Shown here piece after piece: positions 48,510-60,465 of a stretch of 64,000 nt of DNA. A program made the position numbers and the translations under genes. The stretch lies in contig NC_035433.2 of the NCBI RefSeq assembly GCF_002127325.2, positions 12,868,111-12,932,110 of the forward strand. Direction: 5' to 3'. How positions within the stretch are numbered: the stretch's first letter is position 1; every line of letters starts with the position of its first letter. The notes beneath the pieces are model-generated. The model saw nothing but the letters and a program-made list of their open reading frames with translations. It was not told the origin of the DNA and did no database searches. This stretch comes from Helianthus annuus. Lineage: Eukaryota > Streptophyta > Magnoliopsida > Asterales > Asteraceae.

Positions 48510-48871
48510 AACTATTAATCAAGCACAGTAACTTGGTTAACTTTGTTAGTAATTAACTAGGTTAGTGAAGACTATGTTAACTGATAAGGATAGTACAAGT
48601 AACTGGTAATTGTAAAGCATGGTTGCATGAGCTTGTATAACTGATAAATGTTATGTGTTAGTTGTTACTTGCATGTACGTGATGATCTTGACTGTTAGTC
48701 GAACTTGGTGAATGTCAACTGATTATGTGCACGTGCAAACTATAGGCCTTGATTGAATTAATTGTGCACAAGTAATTAAGCATACCGAGCAAACCGAGGT
48801 GAGTTCACACTTTCTACAAGGCATGGGATTCCCAAGGGTTGGGAATGGGTTAAAGAACTAAAACGGAAACT

Positions 48872-48990
48872 ACATATTCTCCTTGGGTAGGATATGTACG
48901 GCCATCCTCCTTAGGTAGGATGCCAACATTAAACCTCGCGTATTCTCCATGGGTAGGATACGTACGTTCGTCCTCCTTGGGTAGGACAAC
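48872..48990 (+). repeat. Four stem-loops with one constant loop, E6 intron
   Basis: Loop CCTTGGGT or a one-base variant is closed by different stems: ACATATTCT/AGGATATGT (48872-48897), CATCCT/AGGATG (48903-48922), CGTATTCT/AGGATACG (48939-48962) and GTCCT/AGGAC (48970-48987). Confidence 0.88.
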
Positions 48991-49067
48991 AAGATTAAAT
49001 ATACTGGACCAACACTCTATCATAAGTCCCTCAATTTATATCGACTTAATCACCGAGGCCAATGGCG

Positions 49068-49072
49068 AGCGG
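49068..49072. repeat. Target-site duplication of E5, left (AGCGG)
   Basis: Right copy at 59393-59397 reads AGTGG, a single C-to-T change at a CG. Confidence 0.85.
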
Positions 49073-49638
49073 TGTGACAACCCTCAAAATCCCATGTATT
49101 CCGTACAATTTATTAATAATAATTAATGTGCTTGACGACTGTGTGGAATTACGTAACTGCTTTCTGATATCTGTGTTATATTTACATGTGCATGTTGACA
49201 CACTAATAGTGTACAGAAAAGTAATTAAATAGTCTGTTATGACTTCCTAAGTGTTAGAAATTAAAAGGGTTACAAAAATATATATAAAAGACACTTTACG
49301 GATTAATTAAGCACTTTAACGGAACAGTATCAAACTGAACAACCGGACATTACCCGGAACACTAAAATATTACCAGAGGCATTGTTTTATTTTTCTGAAT
49401 TAGTTATGATCCCCGAACATCATAACACCTCCTAAAAATATCTACTAACTAGATCATGTAACTAATACTTAGATTAGAACTAGTAAGTAATCAAACTAGT
49501 TAACACCTAACCTACTACCCCCCCCCCATTGTTGGATGATTAGGGGACATGGGTCCCACCCTTGATTACTTTGTTATATTTTATAAAAATCTTGTAGGGA
49601 ATATACCAAACTTAGATGCCATATGCCATCCTAATCTC

Positions 49639-49646
49639 TATATAAA
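49639..49646 (+). promoter_or_regulatory. TATA box of the E5 5' LTR
   Basis: TATATAAA, followed about 30 bases on by CATCACATTCATCAC. Same at 57149-57156. Confidence 0.75.
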
Positions 49647-51028
49647 CCACTAGTCCATCATCACATTCATCACTTATCTTCATCAACACACTCAAACTCT
49701 CTCCTCCCTTCTCTTGTTCGGCCGCCCCCTAGTACCACCACCACCACCATCACTTGATCGCCTTCAAGCATTCTACAAGCATACAAAGGTGCTACGGGTC
49801 ATACAACGGAGCTTGGTGCTCTCGGAAGTGGAAGGACCTTCTCTATTTGCTATTAACCACCACATTTCTTCACTCGAACTTCCCTAGCCTTGAGCTAGTG
49901 GTAAGAACTTAGATCCGTTCGTTCTTCATGTTATTAAAGTGGTTAATAGGTGATTTGATGATTAAAGTTATGAAACACTAAAGAACTTGCTCTAAAGTCT
50001 TGAACATGTTGGTTAAAGAGTAACTAGTAGTGTAAATCATGTAGATCTGGTGTGGATATGATTATTGCTGATTTCCTTGATAATTTACTGGTTAATATTA
50101 ATGTTTGATGTTGTTGTGATCACTAAACTTGTTAACGGTATCGATCGAACACGATTTAGAAGGTTAAACACTGAAAATCAGAATCTGTCCAAGTTTTACA
50201 GCCAAGTTCAGTTGGCTGTAAACAGGTCATAAACTCAACGAAAAACTGATATTTTGAATCTAAAATGTGATATTATGAAATACGGTTCTAATGGCACCGG
50301 AATCGTAATTTTTGGACTTCGTTTACTATTTTTAAAGCGTTAATTTGTAACAGCAACTTAACCTGAATTTTGACAGCAATAAATGGGTGTCGTACTTTCA
50401 GTCATAACCTGAGTTTTGTGATGAATCGGGCCATGAAATTTGTATAGTAGATGACAACCAATGCATGTGTAATTACCCCACTGGAATTTCATAAATCGGA
50501 CACTCGATGAATTTTTAATAAATTTTTCCGTGGACTGTGGTCAGAAATTCATAAATCTGAGTTCAGTCCGGAATATGATTTTTTATAAAATATTGGTAGT
50601 GAACTGGACCCCAATATTTTTACACAACAAAATATGGAAAGTTTAAGACATCTTGTAAAAATTTGGGAATTTTTGGAACAATTTAACTATTTTATTAAAA
50701 CGTCCGAAAACAGCCGGTTTTGAATATTAATGCTGAATTGATATAAGTTGTGACTTGCGTGTCTAAATGTCGAGTGTGCTATCCGCGAATGATCTAACAT
50801 GGTATATATGTTATGTGCATTATCGTATGTTTGATTTTGAGTGGGGAATGGATGGGAAACTTAGAGGGGCATAAACCGTTAAAACGATGCATGTTGTGTG
50901 ATAGATACGTGTAGGAACTTTGTGTTCTATTTGAAAGCCACTAAATGACTAACTGGTAAATTATATTAGGACGTGATTGACCGACCTTGACTGTTAGCTA
51001 TATTGAGAATCTAACCGAGCAAACCGAG

Positions 51029-51576
51029 GTGAGTTCACACTCTTTCTAAGGCATGGGATTCCCAGGAGTTTGGGAATGGGATTGATTAACTACTTGTACT
51101 ATCATTACTATTAAACTACTTTTTACTGTCCTCGGATTGAAGGGCACGTACGTAAAACCTACGTACACGATCATAAGACCATCAACTCTATCACTTTAAG
51201 TCCCTCATTTATCGACTTAATCGCCGAGGCCTATGGCAAGCGGGTCATTAGTTAATAGCGCTATTAGGTTTAACAAACCTCACACCGTGCCAGTCGGACG
51301 GGCGTGTACTAATGGACTATGGGCAAAGGGTCAATGCTGATAGACATTGACTTAGGGCACCTCTTATATTTTCGTAGCAGTCGATACGCGTGGTCTAGTA
51401 ACACATGGGAAACCCCCACTAATCTTCTCAAACATGTTAGAAAGACCGCGATGCAAACTCATACGATACATGGTTTTCAAAACGAACAGATGATTTACGA
51501 AACGAATGCTATAACTAAACAACCAAACGTGAACTCACTCAACTTTGTTGTTGACTCGTTGTTACATGCCTTACAG
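51029..51576 (+). other. Putative LTR-internal intron of E5
   Basis: CCGAG|GTGAGTTC and GCCTTACAG|GTCG. In the 3' LTR the acceptor is lost (ACATGTCG at about 59084). Confidence 0.5.
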
Positions 51577-51886
51577 GTCGCTAAATGCTTGGAGCTTGCA
51601 TATGGAGGTGGTCGTTGTGGGATGCGAACATAAATAAACTTTATGAACTTATTAAACCTACGTTTTGGACTTTAAACTTATGAACTATGGACTATGTTTT
51701 GAACTTATGTTTTATGCTTCCGTTGTTTAACTAAAATCGGTTTACTTCCTTTTGGTCACCAATCGTATTGTGTTTGGTTTTAATTACTTAAATACGTTGT
51801 TCGATATGATTGGTGGCTCGATCCTGGTCATGTCACGCCTCCAAGCGGTGGTACTCCGCATGGTGGATTTTGGGGGTGTGACAGAT

Positions 51887-51904
51887 TGGTATCAGAGCCA
51901 TTGG
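51887..51904 (+). promoter_or_regulatory. E5 primer-binding site (initiator tRNA-Met)
   Basis: TGGTATCAGAGCCATTGG, 3 bases after the LTR, as in E3. Confidence 0.93.
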
Positions 51905-52185
51905 TTATAGTGAACTTGGTTTTAGAAAGGGAAAAGATTTTTGATAAAACCGGACTATAACCTGTACAGTGCTCAACGATCCACAACGACGCTTCGCTCC
52001 ACGTGCAAGACTCGACACAATAGGTGGTATGATTTATGTTATATTGTCAGTTAGATAGCTCGCACTGTGCATTAGTTAACGTGATAATTGCTAATTAAAC
52101 CTTGTGTGCTTACTCTCTACTATCGTCCCACACTTACGCACTTTCTCGACACTTTCCTCACTTATGTTACTTCATTATGAAGATC

Positions 52186-53071
52186 ATGAACGGACGCGGA
52201 GGACGTATCAACGAACGAGTTGCTGAGGCACTCGCGGCTGTTCCTGCAGGAGGTATAACCTGCCATATCAACCCATCTTAGGACGTTTAGATCCTACGTT
52301 CGCGAACCGACTCTTGTGCTCAAACTTGTCCTTTATCCTCGCGCCACAGGTCAACATGCCCAACCTCCCGTTCCTTCGATCCGCAACCGATATAACGAAA
52401 CGCTAACAACCACACCACGATTTCCACCGATCACAAGATTACCCCCTTATTACCTTGTTGGGTAGTTAATTGATATCTTATTTTGATCTACACCCTCGTA
52501 TACCCAACTTAGCAAGTGGATGCCTCCTAATGATGGGATAGTCTTCGGGACATTCGAGGACGGCGATACGGATTACTGCACCTACATACGGACACGACGA
52601 ACTACACATTTACCTCACCCCTTTCCCCCTTACACTACAAGAGTCGCACTTTGATCCTACGATGGTTTATCATAATTCTATGAAATCTTTTCGCTATCCT
52701 TTGCACCGACCTATGCTTGTCGAATAATGCAATGCCTAATTCCTACTATTGACTTAGACAGAACCATCATTCCTTTACCACAGTGACGCTAGACACTAAT
52801 GCGAACACACTCTAGTTTAGAAGGTTTGGAAGGCTCGAATTTCTATCATAGGTGATCACTTATTGAAACCTTGAGTGTGATGATGTGTTGTTGATACGAT
52901 TATACTCTCTTGAACACGTTTTCGCGTCCTTTCTTTGGAACCTCATGATTAAACAAACGTATTTTTCACACGACCTAAGGAAACTCCTCCGAATTTGATT
53001 GCTTACCGACCTGTTAAATCAGAAACTCATCTAAGTTCGTGGATCTAGGTGAATTATTCCTCTTTTGCATA
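52186..53071 (+). pseudogene. gag: E5 gag remnant
   Basis: ATG at 52186 opens a 31-codon frame (MNGRGGRINERV) similar in type to the E3 gag start and closed by TAG at 52279. The next 790 bases hold no capsid core or zinc knuckle that I can recognise, though the spacing is right for a shortened gag. Either this is a strongly decayed gag or foreign sequence replaced it. E5 could not make its own nucleocapsid. Confidence 0.6.
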
Positions 53072-56000
53072 TGGGTGATGCAAGGAACGATCCCAATGTT
53101 GTGATGGGTAAGTTCCTCTGGATGATTTCTTTGTTACTGTTTTATTCGATTCGGGTGCCGATACTAGTTATGTGTCCTTAAAAGTTAGCCAAATGCTTAA
53201 GCGCACTCCAACACTTCTAGACACCAAACATACGGTAGAACTAGCAAACGATAAAAGACTAGAAGCCACACACATAGTTAAGGGCTGTAACCTCGTCTTA
53301 GCTGGTCAGACCTTCTCTATCGATCTTATTCCTATCGTTCTGGGTAGTTTCGACGTCGTTATTGGGATGGAGTGGTTATCTCATCAGCAAGCAGAAATTC
53401 TTTGCAAGGAGAAAATCATCCGCATCCCTCGTCCTGGTAAAGAACCCCTCGTGATTCGTGGTGACAAGAGTGGTGCTGTTGTAGGCATCATCTCTTTCCT
53501 TAAAGCCCAGAAGTGTTTACGAAAGGGCCACACGGCTATCCTAGCCCTCGTTACTGAGGCATCCGCGGAAGAAAGGAAGATAGAAGACATTCCTATTGTA
53601 CGCGACTTTCCCGAGGTATTTCCTGAGGAATTACCTGGCCTTCCGCCTCATCGACAAGTCGAGTTTCAAATCGAGCTAGCTCCTGGAGCAGCACCAATAG
53701 CTCGTGCGCCTTATCGACTTGCTCCATCAGAACTCGAAGAACTGTCTACGCAACTACAAGAACTCTTGGAAAAGGGATTCATACGTCCTAGCTCTTCGCC
53801 ATGGGGAGCTCCAGTGTTATTCGTGAAGAAGAAAGACGGTACCTTCAGAATGTGTATTGACTATCGCGAACTTAACAAGGTGACCGTGAAGAATCGTTAT
53901 CCTCTCCCACGCATTGATGACCTATTCGACCAGTTGCAAGGGTCGAGTTTCTACTCCAAGATTGACCTGAGGTCAGGCTACCATCAGCTGAGAGTCCGAG
54001 AGGAGGACGTCTCCAAAACAGCATTCAGGACTCGTTACGGCCATTATGAGATTCTGGTTATGCCTTTCGGTTTGACGAATGCACCTACGGTCTTCATGGA
54101 CCTCATGAACCGAGTGTGCAAGCCTTACTTGGATAAATTTGTCATAGTCTTCATCGATGACATCCTGATCTATTCTAAGAGTCAGGAGGAACACGAGCAA
54201 CACCTGAGGCTTATTCTAGAACTACTTCGTAAAGAGCAGCTGTATGCCAAGTTTTCGAAATGTGACTTCTGGCTTCGCGAAGTCCATTTTCTGGGCCATG
54301 TGGTAAACAAGGATGGGATTCATGTTGATCCATCCAAGGTTGACTCGATCAAGAACTGGCCTGCACCCCGTACACCAACAGAAATCCGCCAATTCTTGGG
54401 TTTGGCAGGATATTACAGAAGGTTTATCAAGGATTTCTCAAAGATTGCGCAACCTCTCACTTCACTGACTCAGAAAGGTGTTACCTATCATTGGGGTGAT
54501 GCACAGGAGTCCGCATTTCAGCACTTGAAAGATAGACTCTGTAGCGCGCCTATCCTCTCATTGCCTGAAGGCACAGATGATTTTGTGGTTTATTGCGACG
54601 CTTCCATCCAAGGACTTGGTTGCGTGTTGATGCGACGCGACAAGGTCATTGCCTACGCATCACACCAACTTAAAGTTCGCGAAAGGAACTACACTACTCA
54701 CGATCTGGAACTGGGAGCAGTCGTTTTCGCGCTTAAGATATGGAGACATTACCTGTACGGTACCAAGTGCACCATTTACACCAATCACAGGAGTCTCGAG
54801 CATATCTTCAAGCAAAAGGAGTTAAACATGCGTCAACGCCGATGGGTAGAGCTCTTGAACGATTATGAATGCGCTATCAAATACCATCCGGGCAAGGCCA
54901 ATGTTGTGGCTGACGCCCTCAGCCGGAAGGATACTATACCTAGGCGTGTACGTGCGTTACAGCTCACCATCCAATCTAACCTTCCCGCTCAGATTCGCGA
55001 TGCTCAGGTTGAAGCATTGAAGGCAGAGAACATCAGAGCTGAGTCCCTAAGAAGATCGAGGCAACGGCTAGAACAAAAAGAAAACGGCGCCTACTATGTT
55101 AACGGACGCATCTGGGTTCCACTTTATGGAGACTTACGTGAGCTTGTGATGGATGAAGCACATAAGTCTCGTTATTCAGTACATCTTGGTTCGGATAAGA
55201 TGTACCACGACCTAAAGACTACATACTGGTGGCCTGGTATGAAAGCCAGCATAGCAACCTACGTCAGTAAATGCTTGACCTGTGCTAGGGTCAAGGTCGA
55301 ATACCAGAAACCATCAGGCCCACTTCAACAACCAGAGATCCCAAAATGGAAATGGGAGCAAATATACATGGATTTTGTTACTGGCCTGCCCAGATCTCAA
55401 CGCGGAAATGATACCAGTTGGGTGATCGTGGATCGACTGACCAAGTCTGCACATTTTCTGCCTATCAAAGAAACGGATAAGTTTTCTACTCTAGCAGACA
55501 TCTACCTAAAGGAAGTGGTATCAAGGCACGGAGTGCCAACCTCCATCATTTCTGATCGTGACGCGCGTTTCACCTCAGAACTGTGGCAAGCTATGCACAA
55601 GTCTTTTGGCTCACGATTAGACATGAGCACCGCTTATCATCCACAGGCGGATGGGCAATCAGAACGCACCATCCAAACTCTTGAAGACATGCTTAGGGCA
55701 TGTGTAATCGATTTTGGTAACGGCTGGGAAAAGCATCTCCCGTTAGTGGAGTTTTCATATAACAACAGCTACCACACCAGCATCCAGGCCGCTCCGTTCG
55801 AGGCATTGTATGGACGCAAGTGCCGATCACCTCTCTGTTGGGCAGAGGTTGGTGACAGTCAAATCACTGGCCCAGAACTAGTAGTAGATACAACAGAAAA
55901 GATTGCTCAGATACGACAACGAATGGCGGCAGCTCGTGACCGTCAGAAAAGCTATGCCGATAAGCGAAGAAAACCACTCGAGTTCCAGGTTGGGGATCGA

Positions 56001-56366
56001 GTGCTGCTCAAAGTCTCACCTTGGAAAGGTGTAGTCCGATTTGGCAAACAGAGCAAGCTCAACCCGCGTTATGTCGGACCGTTCGAGATCATTGAGAGAA
56101 TTGGAAAAGTCGCCTATAGGTTGAATCTACCTGAAGAACTCAGCGGAGTTCACAATGTTTTACATGTGTCAAATCTGAAGAAGTGTCTGTCAGATGAGAC
56201 CCTCATAGTCCCTCTCAAGGAGCTCACTATCGACGACCAGCTGCGATTCGTCGAGGAACCAGTAGAAATTACGGATCAAGACGTTAAGATTCTCAAGCAC
56301 ACCAGAATACCCCTCGTCCGAGTTCGTTGGAATTCCCGTCGTGGCCCAGAGTATACCTGGGAATGA
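53072..56366 (+). pseudogene. pol: E5 pol: protease, reverse transcriptase, RNase H, integrase, cut chromodomain
   Basis: After a conserved [11 protein letters not shown] block and a one-base loss near 53117 the frame is open to a TGA at 56364. Protease DSGADTSY is at about 53148. Reverse transcriptase has [13 protein letters not shown] and catalytic FIDD near 54153; RNase H opens at YCDAS near 54593; integrase has an HKSRY-H zinc region, CLTCARVK near 55276, and D-D-E core pieces [12 protein letters not shown] and [12 protein letters not shown] with a later DGQSERT. The C-terminal block [14 protein letters not shown]...TWE ends at the TGA, where E3 has Arg (CGA to TGA); the EDQMKLKYPQLF remainder is readable beyond. 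Enzyme motifs look intact. The best-preserved polymerase in the window. Confidence 0.93.
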
Positions 56367-56441
56367 GAAGACCAAATGAAACTCAAGTATCCCCAGCTGT
56401 TTAAGAAAAATGCAACCACTACTGAGGCTGAAGCTACCGCA

Positions 56442-56562
56442 GAATTTCGGGACGAAATTCCAAATCAACGGGGGGATGATGTGACACCCCAAGAAAATCA
56501 GGAAAACAACGCAACTTAACTAGCTTCCTCAGTAACCACACACTAAATTTCGGGACGAAATT
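56442..56562 (+). promoter_or_regulatory. Paired TTTCG-GGA-CGAAA stem-loops before the E5 polypurine tract
   Basis: GAATTTCG/CGAAATTC with loop GGA at 56442-56460 (inside the pol tail) and AATTTCG/CGAAATT at 56546-56562. E3 has the same pair with changed stems; E4 has one. Confidence 0.75.
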
Positions 56563-56570
56563 CTCTTAAC

Positions 56571-56580
56571 AGGGGGAGAA
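56571..56580 (+). promoter_or_regulatory. E5 polypurine tract
   Basis: AGGGGGAGAA abuts the 3' LTR. Confidence 0.9.
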
Positions 56581-59392
56581 TGTGACAACCCTCAAAATCC
56601 CATGTATTCCGTACAATTTATTAATAATAATTAATGTGCTTGACGACTATGTGGAATTACGTAACTGCTTTCTGATATCTGTGTTATATTTACATGTGCA
56701 TGTTGACACACTAATAGTGTACAGAAAAGTAATTAAATAGTCTGTTATGACTTCCTAAGTGTTAGAAATTAAAAGGGTTACAAAAATATATATAAAAGAC
56801 ACTTTACGGATTAATTAAGCACTTTAACGGAACAGTATCAAACTGAACAACCGTACATTACCCGGAACACTAAAATATTACCAGAGGCATTGTTTTATTT
56901 TTCTGAATTAGTTATGATCCCCGAACATCATAACACCTCCTAAAAATATCTACTAACTAGATCATGTAACTAATACTTAGATTAGAACTAGTAAGTAATC
57001 AAACTAGTTAACACCTAACCTACTACCCCCCCCCCCCCATGTTGGATGATTAGGGGACATGGGTCCCACCCTTGATTACTTTGTTATATTTTATAAAAAT
57101 CTTGTAGGGAATATACCAAACTTAGATGCCATATGCCATCCTAATCTCTATATAAACCACTAGTCCATCATCACATTCATCACTTATCTTCATCAACACA
57201 CTCAAACTCTCTCCTCCCTTCTCTTGTTCGGCCGCCCCCTAGTACCACCACCACCACCATCACTTGATCGCCTTCAAGCATTCTACAAGCATACAAAGGT
57301 GCTACGGGTCATACAACGGAGCTTGGTGCTCTCGGAAGTGGAAGGACCTTCTCTATTTGCTATTAACCACCACATTTCTTCACTCGAACTTCCCTAGCCT
57401 TGAGCTAGTGGTAAGAACTTAGATCCATTCGTTCTTCATGTTATTTAAGTGGTTAATAGGTGATTTGATGATTAAAGTTATGAAACACTAAAGAACTTGC
57501 TCTAAAGTCTTGAACATGTTGGTTAAAGAGTAACTAGTAGTGTAAATCATGTAGATCTGGTGTGGATATGATTACTGCTGATTTCCTTGATAATTTACTG
57601 GTTAATATTAATGTTTGATGTTGTTGTGATCACTAAACTTGTTAACGGTATCGATCGAACACGATTTAGAAGGTTAAACACTGAAAATCAGAATCTGTCC
57701 AAGTTTTACAGCCAACTTCAGTTGGCTGTAAACAGGTCATAAACTCAACGAAAAACTGATATTTTGAGTCTAAAATGTGATATTATGAAATACGGTTCTA
57801 ATGGCACCGGAATCGTAATTTTTGGACTTCGTTTACTATTTTTAAAGCGTTAATTTGTAACAGCAACTTAACCTGAATTTTGACAGCAATAAATGGGTGT
57901 CGTACTTTCAGTCATAACCTGAGTTTTGTGATGGATCGGGCCATGAAATTTGTACAGTAGATGACAACCGATGCATGTGTAATTACCCCACTGGAATTTC
58001 ATAAATCGGACACTCGATGAATTTTTAATAAATTGTTCCGTGGACTGTGGTCAGAAATTCATAAATCTGAGTTCAGTCCGGAATATGATTTTTTATAAAA
58101 TATTGGTAGTGAACCGGACCCCGATATTTTTACACAACAAAATATGGAAAGCTTAAGACATCTTGTAAAAATTTGGGAATTTTTGGAACAATTTAACTAT
58201 TTTATTAAAACGTCCGAAAACAGCCGGTTTTGAATATTAATGCTGAATTGATATAAGTTGTGACTTGCGTGTCTAAATGTTGAGTGTGCTATCCGCGAAT
58301 GATCTAACATGGTATATATGTTATGTGCATTATCGTATGTTTGATTTTGAGTGGGGAATGGATGGGAAACTTAGAGGGGCATAAACCGTTAAAACGATGC
58401 ATGTTGTGTGATAGATATGTGTAGGAACTTTGTGTTCTATTTAAAAGCCACTAAATGACTAACTGGTAAATTATATTAGGACGTGATTGACCGACCTTGA
58501 CTGTTAGCTATATTGAGAATCTAACCGAGCAAACCGAGGTGAGTTCACACTCTTTCTAAGGCATGGGATTCCCAGGAGTTTGGGAATGGGATTGATTAAC
58601 TACTTGTACTATCATTACTATTAAACTACTTTTTATTGTCCTCGGATTGAAGGGCACGTACGTAAAACCTACGTACACGATCATAAGACCATCAACTCTA
58701 TCACTTTAAGTCCCTCATTTATCGACTTAATCGCCGAGGCCTATGGCGAGCGGGTCATTAGTTAATAGCGCTATTAGGTTTAACAAACCTCACACCGTGC
58801 CAGTCGGACGGGCGTGTACTAATGGACTATGGGCAAAGGGTCAATGCTGATAGACATTGACTTAGGGCACCTCTTATATTTTCGTAGCAGTCGATACGCG
58901 TGGTCTAGTACACATGGGAAACCCCCACTAATCTTCGCAAACATGTCAGAAAGACCGCGATGCAAACTCATACGATACATGGTTTTCAAAACGAACAGAT
59001 GATTTACGAAACGAATGCTATAACTAAACAACCAAACGTGAACTCACTCAACTTTGTTGTTGACTCGTTGTTACATGCCTTACATGTCGCTAAATGCTTG
59101 GAGCTTGCATATGGAGGTGGTCGTTGTGGGATGCGAACATAAATAAACTTTAGGAACTTATTAAACCTACGTTTTGGACTTTAAACTTATGAACTATGGA
59201 CTATGTTTTGAACTTATGTTTTATGCTTCCGCTGTTTAACTAAAATCGGTTTACTTCCTTTTGGTCACCAATCGTATTGTGTTTGGTTTTAATTACTTAA
59301 ATACGTTGTTCGATATGATTGGTGGCTCGATCCTGGTCATGTCACGCCTCCAAGCGGTGGTACTCCGCATGGTGGATTTTGGGGGTGTGACA
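56581..59392 (+). repeat. E5 3' LTR
   Basis: Near-identical to 49073-51883 and followed by AGTGG. Confidence 0.95.
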
Positions 59393-60005
59393 AGTGGGTC
59401 ATTAGTTAATAGCGCTATTAGGTTTAACAAACCTCACACCGTGCTGGTAGGACGAGCGTGTACTAATGGACTAAAGGCAAAGGGTCAATGCTGATAGACA
59501 TTGACTTAGGGCACAACTTATTTTCATAGTAGTCGATATGGTTCGGTCTGGTAATTCACATGGGAAGCCCCCACTAATTATTGATAAGGTTTGGGAAACA
59601 GGGATACTGATTAATACGTGGTTTACAAAACGAACGTACGATTGTTGAAACGAACTCAATAACCAAACAACCAACTGTGAACTCGCTCAACTTTGTTGTT
59701 GACTCGCTGTTACATGCCTTGCAGGTCGTTAGGTACTTTTGGAGCTTGCACGAGGAGGCGTGGTCGTTGTTGGACATGGATAGTCATATACCATGTCAAA
59801 CATTTATCATACTTTTGAACTTATACTTTGGTTTTAGACTTTATGCTTCCGCTGATTACTTAAACTATGTTTTGTTTGGATACCAATTATATTGTGTTTG
59901 CGTTTTACATTATTTATACGCTATGTTCAATATGATTGGTGGCTTGATCCTGGTCAGTCACGCCTCCAAGCGGTGATACTCCGCATGTGGATTTTGGGGG
60001 TGACA
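59393..60005 (+). repeat. E6 LTR, distal piece
   Basis: Resumes GTCATTAGTTAATAGC exactly where the left piece stopped, carries the palindrome TAATAGCGCTATTA near 59405 and the acceptor GCCTTGCAG|GTCG at 59724, and ends TGGGGGTGACA. Similar to, but clearly diverged from, the end of the E5 LTR. Confidence 0.88.
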
Positions 60006-60010
60006 TGAAA
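60006..60010. repeat. Target-site duplication of E6, right (TGAAA)
   Basis: Exact match to 47409-47413. Confidence 0.9.
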
Positions 60011-60459
60011 CTCACTTAAATTGTTGAATTCAGCAAAAATCAGCTTTTAAACACTTAAATATCATGCAGAAATATGGATAAATGGTCTAGAATGCTTTCC
60101 TAAGTATCGGGCATCAAAACTGTCACAAAAGGTAACATAAACCACACTAAACTACATAGTTTAGCACCTTAACGAACCGGTAACCAACTGAACAACCGGA
60201 CACTACCCGAAACACCAAATTTTCACTAGAAGCATTGTTTTGACATTTCCGAGCTAGTTATGGTCCCCGAACATCATAACACACTATATAACATACTAGT
60301 AACTAAACACCCTAACTAAACACATGGATTCTAACTATATAATCTAACTAACAATTTACCCCTAATCTAGACCCCCACCAATTTACGGCCAACAAGGTGG
60401 CCCCACCTTTGATTTCATTTGAATATTTAATAAGATCATGTCTCTAACTTTACTAAACA

Positions 60460-60465
60460 TATAAA
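60460..60465 (+). promoter_or_regulatory. TATA box of E7
   Basis: TATAAA in ACATATAAACC, the same setting as in E5. Confidence 0.55.

Larger units (their letters stand above)
49073..51883 (+). repeat. E5 5' LTR
   Basis: Starts TGTGACAACCC and ends GGGGGTGTGACA. TATA box 49639-49646; perfect 11-bp hairpin TTTACAGCCAA/TTGGCTGTAAA at 50195-50222; putative intron 51029-51576. Partner 56581-59392. Confidence 0.95.
49073..59392 (+). mobile_element. E5: Ty3/gypsy element with near-intact pol, degenerate gag
   Basis: 10.3 kb with LTRs 49073-51883 and 56581-59392, primer site, polypurine tract and target duplication. By eye the LTRs differ at about 25 sites plus a C-run length, so it is the youngest datable insertion here. 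Pol runs open for more than 1000 codons, while gag is reduced to an N-terminal stub and scrambled sequence. It lies inside E6, which lies inside E7. Confidence 0.95.
47414..60005 (+). mobile_element. E6: solo LTR, split by E5
   Basis: Starts TGTGACAACTCGAG and ends GATTTTGGGGGTGACA, flanked by exact TGAAA duplications (47409-47413 and 60006-60010) with no primer site or coding part, so the element was reduced to one LTR. After removing E5 it is about 2.27 kb. TATA box 47793-47800, GACGAAAC hairpins before and after it, donor at 48799 and acceptor at 59724 on opposite sides of E5. Confidence 0.9.

Noticed and set aside
48328..48531. 67-codon frame with repeated TRR/DET words
   Set aside because: Arises from the GACGAAAC hairpins; the repeats are spaced by palindrome pairing, not by codons, and other frames look equally protein-like.
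51319..51633. 104-codon frame in the E5 LTR (also 58960-59142)
   Set aside because: Spans the putative acceptor, and the 3' LTR copy has a one-base difference that shortens it.
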